A DNA stretch of 64,000 bases from Microstegium vimineum. Taxonomy: Eukaryota; Streptophyta; Magnoliopsida; Poales; Poaceae. The notes under the pieces are model-generated. The model ran no database searches and was not told where the DNA came from. It worked only from the letters and a program-made list of their open reading frames with translations. This document shows positions 57,175-64,000 of the stretch, piece after piece. How positions within the stretch are numbered: position 1 is the first letter of the stretch; the number at the start of each line of letters is the position of its first letter. The DNA lies in contig CM039120.1 in the NCBI GenBank assembly GCA_022036555.1, forward strand, positions 31,459,716 through 31,523,715, written 5' to 3'. The position numbers and the translations under genes are program-made.

Positions 57175-59091
57175 TGCGAACACATGGTGGATAAGTACCC
57201 ATGTTGTTCTGTTTTGTGATGAGTGATTGCCCAACACTTGAGCGTTTCAGTTTGAGTGGCTTAATTCTAACCCTTTGCGAAAGAAAATGTGTGCTTGTCT
57301 ATCGGCTTGTGGTGTGCAGATGATATGCCTAGTGATAGTGGTCAATGTCGTGGAGAAGGTCGAGTAGAGGCTTGTCGTGCTGATGGACTGAGAGCGGTGA
57401 AGGGCAAAAGTGAGGCTCGGACTGAGGGACCATGGGCGCCGGCAGACTAGCTGTGGTGGCTAGTACTTGGCACCGGCAAGTGCGAGAAGACATGAAGGTA
57501 GACCGAGTTGACCAAGTCGAGATGGCGGACGAGCGGGTCGAACGGAGGCTCATGGGACTCAGAGTCCGACTGGGCGAGGATAAGGTGGCTCGAGTCAAGC
57601 GGTTTGGTGGTTTGGGCCTCAAAACCATCCAAGGACGGTTTCCAAGTTTGGGCCTCAAAACTCGGGGTTCGGTAGTTGAGCCCAAAGCTATCGGTGGCGG
57701 GTTTCCTGAGTTTGGGCCTCAAAACCTAGGAGGGGCTTCCAAGGAAGTGGGGATGGCACGTGGCAGAATCCTGGAGGTTGCGTCGAGGCGATGGCAACTC
57801 CTGGCAGGAAGCGGGGCCGTCCATTCAAAATGCGGGAGATATTTTCCGGAGCTTGGACTGCAATGCTTAGGCTAGGTAGTTCACTCATGTATCTAGGGGG
57901 GTCTTTGGGAAATAACCAAAGCCCTGTTAAATAGGGGATGAAGGGTATCCTTATCCCACCTCTTGAACCCTAATCATTTGCACCACTCCTCTCTCTCTAA
58001 CCTCTCTCTAGTTCATGAGGGCCCTAGGTTGAACTCACCAACCTTTGTAAGAACTTGAGTATCTTTTGGTGGGAATCGGAGGCCTTACCCTCCGTAAGCC
58101 ATGGCGTATTTGATTTCTTGATCGTGTCCCCGTCTTTCTTGTGTTCTTCGCGTTTTGCTTTTTGCTCCCTTTTGTTCCCGAGATAAAATCTCTTTGTAGG
58201 GAGTAGCTCTTGCAAATCCGTTTGAACCAAGTTGTTCGTATTTGAGAGGATCATCTTTGCACTGAAGGATCCATCCTCAAACCTCTTGAGTATGCAGATC
58301 AGGCGAAATCTTTGTGGTGTTCTTCGTTCTTGAGTTTCTCCCCCAAATTCTTTGTTTCCCTTCAATCCGAACCAAATCGAGCGATGATTTCTTCGAGATA
58401 GCTCCTCCATATCACTAGAAACATGCCTACCAAGTTGGGTTGCTAGTGGATATCATTTGGTTAGGATTTGGGAAGATTTGGCGGAGAGAAAAATGATTTT
58501 TGCGTTTTCTGCGCTCGGCTCGGGGGCGCCGGACGCTCCATCGAGAGGTGTCGGACGCTAGGTCGTGATGACGTCAGCATCCGTCGCTCACTCTGTCTAC
58601 GCGAGTCAAGTTGGCGCCGGACGCTCACCAGCATCTGTCGACCACGCGCCAGAGCGTCCGTCGATTTTAGAGTTTTGCAGGCTCTCTTTGTGTTTTGCGT
58701 TGGATGCTCCTCAGCGTCCGTCGGTGTTGCGCCAGACGCGTCTGTCGAGTGTCCGTCAGATGCGTTTGTCGCCTGACTGATCTCTCGGGTTGCCCTCTGT
58801 TCTTGCGTCGGACGCTCGACTTCAGCGTCCATCGCCCAGCTTCTCAGCGTCCGTCGGCTGTTGTTTCAGATGTTTTGACTTGGGTTCTTGCCTGTTTTCC
58901 ATAGGGTCGGGAACTTGGTTTTTGGGGTTTCCGATGAGTTTTCCTCCACTACTGCTGAGCTCTCGTTTCACTGTTTTGGGGGTTTCGGTAACTGGGTTTG
59001 GTTTTTGGGAAGAGTGGCCCGAATATTTCGAGAGAAATTTGAGGCTCCCATTCACCCCCCCCCCCCTCTGGTCGCCGTTCTCAGTCCTTCA
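57175..59091 (+). mobile_element. S2: solo LTR of the C2 family
   Basis: 1917 bases from TGCGAACACATGGTGG to CAGTCCTTCA with a perfect TSD AGGAA (57170-57174 and 59092-59096). The empty site is preserved at 12344-12348 in the C1 5' LTR. It aligns with the C2 5' LTR. Contains GGGCCTCAAAAC repeats and a zone of GCGTCCGTCG words (58520-58860). ORFs within (up to 147 aa) are not genes. Confidence 0.92.
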
Positions 59092-59096
59092 AGGAA

Positions 59097-59749
59097 CCTA
59101 GAGAGAGTTCTTGGAGAGCCAAGTGCCTAGTGAGAGAGAGATTTGAGTGAGTTCATCTTGTTCTTCCCTCCTAGAGTGATTAGGAGTGACAAGTGTGCAT
59201 CCATCCACCTTCCTAGCCTCGAGTTGGTCAAGTGAAGGTCTTGTGCTTGTTACTCTTGGTGTTCGACAACACCTAGACGGTTTGGTGGTGTTCGGAGGAA
59301 GTGATCACCGGAAGATTGTCGGCGGCTTTTCTCCAAGCTTCTGTGATCGGTTGTGGGCGATTCACCGAGCCGGAGTGGCGAAGAATCAGCCCGAAGAGAG
59401 CACTCTACCCTTGCGCAGGTAGAGGGGGAGCTATACCTTGCGAGGTGCTCCAATGAGGACTAGGGGGAGTGTCGACTCCTCGATACCTCGGGAAAACATC
59501 GCGTGTCAACAATTCTCTTTCCCTAGCTCTTTACATTTCCGCATTACCTTTCTGTTGTGTTGTATCAATTCCTACTAGAATTGCTTAGGTTGTCTTTAAT
59601 TTCCTTGGCTTGCTATTGCTTTCTAGTTAGGACACACATTGTGGTAGACACTAGGGGTGATTGGCATTGTTAGGTTTTAATATTTCTTTAGAAATTTAAA
59701 AGAAGCCCAATTCACCCCCCCCCCCTTCTTGGGCATCTTGATCCTTTCA
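59097..59749 (+). mobile_element. C1 3' LTR, right part
   Basis: Continues CCTAGAGAGAGTTCTTGGAG as in the 5' LTR and ends GATCCTTTCA. It is followed by the TSD CCGGC (59750-59754). It has the shared block near 59355 and a C13 run near 59713. Confidence 0.9.
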
Positions 59750-59754
59750 CCGGC

Positions 59755-59882
59755 CCGAACCTATCTAAATCGCTCTGTCTACGCTCTCTGTGTTACGCTT
59801 GATCGTCGTTGCCACACCTTTGCCTACAATCTACTACCGTAGGGTACCCCCTAGGTAGACTGCGACGCATATTTCATCGACA
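59755..59882 (+). mobile_element. G1 3' LTR, right part
   Basis: 128 bases collinear with 4735-4862 of the 5' LTR, ending ATTTCATCGACA. With 10937-11306 this adds to 498 bases, equal to the 5' LTR. Confidence 0.9.
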
Positions 59883-60898
59883 TGGCTCTCCTCCAGGCTC
59901 TCCTCACTCTCTTCCACCTAGCATAGCACTACAGCAGAGCTACGCTAAGCTAAGTAGTTTCTCCAATGAGGCATGAGTGAGAGTGAAAGCCTAGGGGGTA
60001 TTTATAGCTAGAGGTGGAGTAGGGCTACTCCGGTGCCACGTCAGTGATCCGCGCCACCTCCATCATCCACCGTAGGATCAAACCATCATTGTAATCGCCT
60101 TAGATCAACAGCAGGGATGCTTCTGATGCATGGAGGTATGCAGAGAGGCGGTGGGAGCCTCGAGGATGCTCAGGGGCACCTGAGGGAGGTCGACCGACAT
60201 GCCTATGGCAGGTGGGAGCTGCCTCTTCCTTCTAGAAGCTGACCCACCACTTATGGGGTCTGTGGGTGGCCTCTGGGCCCACACATGAAGCATTTTGAAG
60301 GGCAAAGTTGTCATAGAAATGAAGGGCATCTTCTATGCTATAGAAAAGTTGACTTCATCATTTTAGCGCAGAAAGAGATGTTCCCTCATTGTTCACCAAT
60401 TCTTTAATGTTAAGCAAGGTTGAGGCAAAGATGTGTAAGATTATTTCATTACTACCCCAACCCTTGATTTGTCTCTATGAATGATCTCATGACTTACCTA
60501 CCAAAATTTGGAAGTTGTCTTACTTGGGTTAGTCAAAAGTATAACCAGATTCCATACAAGTATACTTTAGGTTCATTAATCAAACTTGACACCATGTCTA
60601 ATTTGATTAAGTAAGACCATTTAACCTAAGCACCATGCTTAATTCGAAAAGCCTTTGGAAATATGCTCGAGATGTACTCCAAACCAAAGCATACTTATAA
60701 CAGAACCAGGAAGCATTAAAGAATAAAGAGATTCATTTAAGAAGAGACAAAAGCATGGATGGTGAACCAGATGAGCATTTGCATTTTTTTATTTATGTGA
60801 CTTGGCAAGATGAGCAAGGTATAAAGAGAAAGCAAGGTAGAGACAATCAAACAAAATTAAACAACGAAGCATGGCATGAATTTCTTAGAGAAATCCAC
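59883..60898 (-). mobile_element. G0: 3' LTR proximal part and 3' untranslated region
   Basis: Minus-strand continuation of 3695-4364 across G1. The TATA box at 59999-60006 sits in CTCTAGCTATAAATACCCCC. The LTR start is not fixed; it lies between here and a polypurine-like GTATGGGGGAG at about 60898-60911. No coding similarity. Confidence 0.5.
59999..60006 (-). promoter_or_regulatory. TATA box of G0 LTR
   Basis: Minus strand AGCTATAAATACCCCCTAGG followed by CTTTCACTCTCACTC, a typical plant start region. Confidence 0.65.
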
Positions 60899-61336
60899 TC
60901 CCCCATACTTGGGTTTTGCAACATTTGACAATGAGCAAATCCAAGTCTAGGATGTGGAATTTCCTTTTGAAAGTGCTTCATTATTGAAGGATGTTTAGTT
61001 GGACATACCTTGTGTTTTGTTCCATCATTATTTTTGTTCAAACCTGAAATGGTTAGTGACAAAAATACCCAAAGGAACACTTTCACAAATATTCCCTTAA
61101 TTTCATTTGACAAAGTCATTTTATTTATTTTAAAATTTTGGAAACTAAAAATATTTTTATTTTGATTTATATCTTTTTTTATTTTTTATTAATTTTAATT
61201 ATTTTTTTTATATAAGCAAACTTTAATAGAAAAGAACAAGGCTCGGGTTATCTCCCGAAAGTGCTTATTTTTAAGACACAAGCTTGTCTTTGGGAAACCT
61301 TCAAGTGCATCTCATGTTGGTGAAGCGGTTTCCCCT
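60899..61336 (-). mobile_element. G0 internal 3' noncoding region
   Basis: Minus-strand DNA between the protease-like ORF and the LTR, very AT-rich at 61120-61220. It has an imperfect palindrome at 61244-61257 (CGGGTTATCTCCCG). No reverse transcriptase or integrase. Confidence 0.5.
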
Positions 61337-62134
61337 TCAACTCCAACATTTGCGGTCCTCAAGACCAAAACCACTACGAGATTTGCAAAATTTATGATAG
61401 ACAAACACATCTACAACCAACCTTGCAAAGATTTTAGAAACAAGAAGCATGAAGGGGTTGTAGATCAAGGGTGTAGCGATGACAGAGTGAAGGATTGATT
61501 TGGGAGATTTCTTAATTGAGCATGGATTTGATTTGAAGATCGGGGAATAACTTTCATGCTCATTTGTAGAATCTTCCATTTGTAGGAGTGGATGAGCACT
61601 TTCATCACATTTCAAGTCATACTCCAGACTTGAATGGGTCATGTTTGTTAGCGAGATTGACATAAGCTCACCCCTTGGATCAAGAACTAGTTTGGATTCT
61701 AACCCTTTGATGAGAGGTCGAGAAGACCAAATGGGTAGATAACCTTCACTTATTCTATGACCAAGCTTCTCATTTCCTAAAGTGTTCTCCAAGATTCTCA
61801 TGATTGGCCTTCCGATAAATGTGAGATGAAAGGAAATTCCGGGAAGGTCAAAGATATGAAAATCTAGGAAGATCTTGACATCATCAACGATCACAAGAAC
61901 ATCATGGAGGACTCCTAAACAATCAAGGATTTGACCATTGGGGAGTCTAAGACACTTTTGTGATTGGGATAGATGATCCTTTGATGATGTTGGAATATGG
62001 AAATGAGGAATGATGTTGATCCCGAGGCTATGATCATAGCAAATGTCGCCATCAATGCCCAACACTTGACAGGATATTCTCCTTACATGTGTGGGCATTT
62101 TAGCAACTTCTTTGGAGGATTCGGCCTCATCCAA
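61337..62134 (-). pseudogene. G0 retropepsin-like ORF, 265 aa, active site absent
   Basis: Minus strand. The fold pattern of a gypsy protease is visible: ICYDHSLGINIIP, then LRLPNGQILDCLGVLHDVLV, then FDLPGISFHLTFIGRP (compare the usual hydrophobic..D[ST]G..GRPF order). The catalytic D-[ST]-G is not there; DHSLG stands in its place. It is followed by unrecognised sequence and no RT. It lies downstream of the gag fragment as protease should. Either a decayed protease or a domain kept for another role in a non-autonomous element. Confidence 0.5.
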
Positions 62135-62700
62135 CCATTCTTGACTTATAATGGTAGATATATGTTCTAACCGTTGATTATGCTCCTCTTAGTCAGATTT
62201 ATGGCCCTCATGGCTTCCATGCCTCGGGTGTCTTAATGAATTCCCAAAGTCATTAAGTGGGTCATCATAAGACTTGAATGAAGGAACACATGGGGGATCA
62301 TCAGGACCAAGGATGGGTGCGTAAGATAAGTCAAATGTGGGCATAGAGAAGGAGAGGATAGATTTGGCTTCTAAACACATTAGTTCTCATTCTATAAGCT
62401 CACTTGACATTTCTTTATCAAGAATCCCAAGCCTTTCTGATGTGCCATGTGGGAAGTCAAGGCGCAAGATGATGTTGATTTGGGAGGCTTTTGGAAGGAT
62501 CCCTTCATGAGAGGTTTAGAAAGGTGAGATCTCTTTTGGAAAGGATACTTTTGGGCATTCACAAAACCAGCAAGATCAGATTGGAGGTTGGCCTCGAACT
62601 CGAAGGAATGTTTTATGTGTTGGATTTCTTCTTCCTTCGAGATTTTCGGTATTTGTGGTTTAGGATTGATGGTAGAATCTTCGGATAGAAATGGTGGTGA
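62135..62700 (-). pseudogene. G0 spacer between gag and protease-like ORF
   Basis: Short broken minus-strand frames, including a 63-aa one at 62189-62380 (SYAPILGPDDPPCVPSFKSY), follow the TAG at the end of the gag piece. Probably the decayed link between gag and protease. Confidence 0.4.
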
Positions 62701-63103
62701 TTAGGCTATCGAGGATTCTTTTCTAGGGGTTGATTTTTGTTCTTCCTCGGATCCTTCATTATAATCGTTAGTAGAGGGAGTGTTTTCAAGGATCTTTGTG
62801 AGAAGATTTTTCCCTACACTAATAGGTAAACATAGGAAGGCTCCCCCAGAAGTTATATCAAGAAGTTGTGCAGAATCTTTGCTAAGACCGCCATAAAGGT
62901 GTTGTAACAATGTTGGCTCAGTTATAGCAAGATCAGGGTCAGATGATGCTAGATCTAAAAGATGGGCCCATGCCACACCTAGAGGTTCTTTCTCCTTTTT
63001 TGAGAAGTTGATGACCTCTTTTCGAAGACGAACAACACAAGAAATAGGGAAGAAAGTTAGGTAGAATTTGGATTGTAACTTTTCCCATTCTCCGTTTACA
63101 CTA
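62701..63103 (-). pseudogene. G0 gag C-terminal part, cut by CACTA element
   Basis: Minus strand. The frame is open from 63103: EWEKLQSKFYLTFFPI, VVRLRKEVINFSKKEKEPLG, AWAHLLDLASSDPDL, LLQHLYGGLSKDSAQLLD, ending ILENTPSTND and TAG. This is the C-terminal half of the Retrotrans_gag domain of a large grass gypsy group. The N-terminal half would lie beyond the CACTA insertion. Confidence 0.72.
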
Positions 63104-63115
63104 CACTACTACAGG

Positions 63116-63365
63116 AATCATTTACCGCAGCACTGGCCTTTGGCGCCCGACAGCGGACATCTTAAGCATCCGCTGCGGTAAACCGGTGGCTAGCTTGGGC
63201 AGCTGGCCACTGCGTTGCCCGCTGCGGTAAATGAGCATCTACCGCAGCGGGCATCATAAGGCGCCCGCTGCGGTAAATGATTTACCGCAGCGGGCGGATT
63301 ATGCTGCCCGCTGCGGTAAATGCTCATTTACCGCAACAGGCATATTACGTTGCCCGTTGTGGTTA
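63116..63365. repeat. CACTA subterminal repeats, TTTACCGCAGCGGGC
   Basis: About nine copies in both orientations. One pair forms a perfect 15-base inverted repeat with a 3-base loop (63263-63277 and 63281-63295). In this superfamily such repeats bind the element's TNPA-like protein. Confidence 0.8.
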
Positions 63366-63371
63366 TCCCCG

Positions 63372-63379
63372 CCCTATAT
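63372..63379 (+). promoter_or_regulatory. TATA box of the CACTA element
   Basis: CGCCCTATATATAGCAGC, right after the subterminal repeats and before a pyrimidine-rich leader, oriented toward the transposase ORF. Confidence 0.65.
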
Positions 63380-63425
63380 ATAGCAGCAGCCCTCCCTCCT
63401 TCTTCCCCACGACTTCTCTTGCAAA

Positions 63426-63940
63426 ACATGGGGGGGAGGTTTTGCCCGAATTTTTCACCAAATCTTTAAATTCAGTTTTAGAGCTTTGATTTGGGGGGAG
63501 TAGGACACGAATAGAGGTACATGATTTCTCTCCCACCCCTCTTTCTCCCTCGTTTTCTCTCTTTTTAGTGCAATTCTCCTTATGTGGATCTAGATCTAGA
63601 TCCATGGGATCCACCATGCATGGATCTAGATCTATTTTGTGTTTTTAGTCTAGTTTCTTTATAGATCCATGTATTAGATCATATAAAATATGTGTTTTTT
63701 AATCTAGGTTACCGGTGTGGCTAAAGTTTTGTACATCTTGATCTCTCATCTTGTTGGGGGGAGTTATTGCCGCATTTTTCACTAAATCATCACATTGAGT
63801 TTTAGAGCTTTGATTTGGGGAGGAGAGGACAATTAAGAGGTACATGATTGTTCCACACACCTATTTCTCTGTTTTATTCTCACTTTTTAGTGCGATATGT
63901 CTCATCATGTGTGTCTAGATTCATGAAGTAGATCTATTTT
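63426..63940 (+). repeat. Duplicated leader unit, ~320 bases apart
   Basis: 63430-63590 and about 63753-63915 share GAATTTTTCACCAAATC-like DNA, TTTTAGAGCTTTGATTTGGG, AGAGGTACATGATT and TTTTTAGTGC. The divergence shows an old tandem duplication. The shared AGAG|GTACATG and TTTTTAG|TG words look like intron borders, which suggests a duplicated noncoding exon with its intron. Confidence 0.6.
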
Positions 63941-63981
63941 TTTATATAGCACTTTGTTGTTTTGTCGTGTGTTAAGCTACG

Positions 63982-64000
63982 ATGGACAGGTCCGAATGGA
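63982..64000 (+). CDS. Start of a CACTA transposase ORF, cut by window end
   Basis: ATGGACAGGTCCGAATGG reads MDRSEW, the usual first residues of plant CACTA TNP2-type proteins (transposase-associated domain). Only six codons are visible; the element context supports it. Confidence 0.5.

Larger units (their letters stand above)
11307..59749 (+). mobile_element. C1: SIRE-type copia element with nested insertions
   Basis: Bounded by a 5' LTR (11307-12997) and a 3' LTR (56148-57174 plus 59097-59749). TSD CCGGC is present at 11302-11306 and 59750-59754, which fixes it as one insertion 48.4 kb long in its present state. Own parts: PBS, gag (26615-28465), a reverse transcriptase piece (45655-46056), a third ORF (53034-55686), polypurine tract and LTRs. 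Its integrase, first part of RT and RNase H are missing, lost to the gap region and to a deletion beside G4. It hosts D, C2 (with C3, S1, G3), G4 and S2. LTR divergence by eye is about 16 differences in the first 465 bases. Confidence 0.88.
4365..59882 (+). mobile_element. G1: non-autonomous Tat-type gypsy element, complete outline
   Basis: Two 498-base LTRs (4365-4862, and 10937-11306 plus 59755-59882) bound gag-protease, an antisense ORF and noncoding DNA. The native element is about 7.1 kb; the rest is the C1 nest inside its 3' LTR. No reverse transcriptase, RNase H or integrase is present between the LTRs, so it would need proteins in trans. Candidate flanking duplicates are CAACT (4360-4364) and TGGCT (59883-59887). 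They differ at three sites, all transitions, so the TSD is plausible but not clean. By eye I count about 28 differences over the first 370 LTR bases, so it is the oldest dated insertion here. Confidence 0.8.
63104..64000 (+). mobile_element. CACTA (En/Spm) transposon, left end
   Basis: Starts CACTACTACAGGAATC, the CACTA terminal motif, inside the G0 gag. The preceding CTA (63101-63103) may be the 3-base TSD. It has subterminal inverted repeats to about 63365, a TATA box, a duplicated leader and the first codons of a transposase ORF at 63982. The right end is outside the window. Confidence 0.8.

Noticed and set aside
59053..59067. C runs (also near 59713, 14617, 30309) as independent signals
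   Set aside because: They are the normal C-rich stretch close to the 3' end of these copia LTRs; length differences look like slippage.
1..64000. Host genes, tRNA or rRNA genes
   Set aside because: None found; TGGTATCAAAGC sites are primer-binding sites complementary to tRNA, not tRNA genes.

Overview
This window is plant nuclear repeat DNA, most likely from a grass (Poaceae). The evidence is the element families: SIRE/Maximus-type and Angela/BARE-type Ty1-copia elements, Tat-type Ty3-gypsy, and a CACTA transposon with grass-like subterminal repeats. I see no host gene, tRNA, rRNA or CRISPR array. Almost every base belongs to a transposable element. A run of exactly 100 N at 45555-45654 is an assembly gap.

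The window reads as one nested stack, worked out from LTR ends (TG..CA), primer-binding sites, polypurine tracts and target-site duplications (TSDs). From outside in: (1) C0, a minus-strand copia element (3' LTR 1379-3149) inside an older gypsy-like LTR (1052-1378). (2) G0, a minus-strand gypsy (LTR 3695-4364 continuing at 59883; gag and protease-like pieces 61337-63103). (3) G1, a plus-strand non-autonomous Tat-type gypsy (4365-59882) with gag-protease and an antisense F-box-like gene but no reverse transcriptase. (4) C1, a SIRE-type copia (11307-59749) in the 3' LTR of G1, with TSD CCGGC on both sides 48 kb apart. (5) Inside C1: D, a second complete SIRE-type copia (13056-26614) placed on the C1 gag start codon with TSD ATGTC; C2, another copia (28466-44823); G4, a minus-strand non-autonomous gypsy (about 46057-51471); and S2, a solo LTR of the C2 family (57175-59091, TSD AGGAA). 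(6) Inside C2: C3, an Angela/BARE-type copia (34887-43706), and G3, a gypsy LTR piece cut by the gap. (7) Inside the 3' LTR of C3: S1, a solo gypsy LTR (42298-43407, TSD GCCTC). A CACTA transposon (63104 to the window end) interrupts the G0 gag.

My by-eye LTR divergences mostly fit the nesting order: G1 about 7-8%, C1 and D about 3-4%, C3 about 2%. C2 is the exception. Coding regions are largely decayed by frameshifts and stop codons, many of them TAG where a relative has CAG.

The most notable biology is accessory. C1 and D both carry a third ORF between RNase H and the 3' LTR, coding for a protein with a basic nuclear-localisation-like N-terminus, a conserved central domain, and a Gln-rich and Pro/Thr-rich tail. 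It follows a GC-rich leader and a pair of conserved small hairpins. G1 carries an antisense gene-like unit with a TATA box, a likely intron and an F-box-like ORF.
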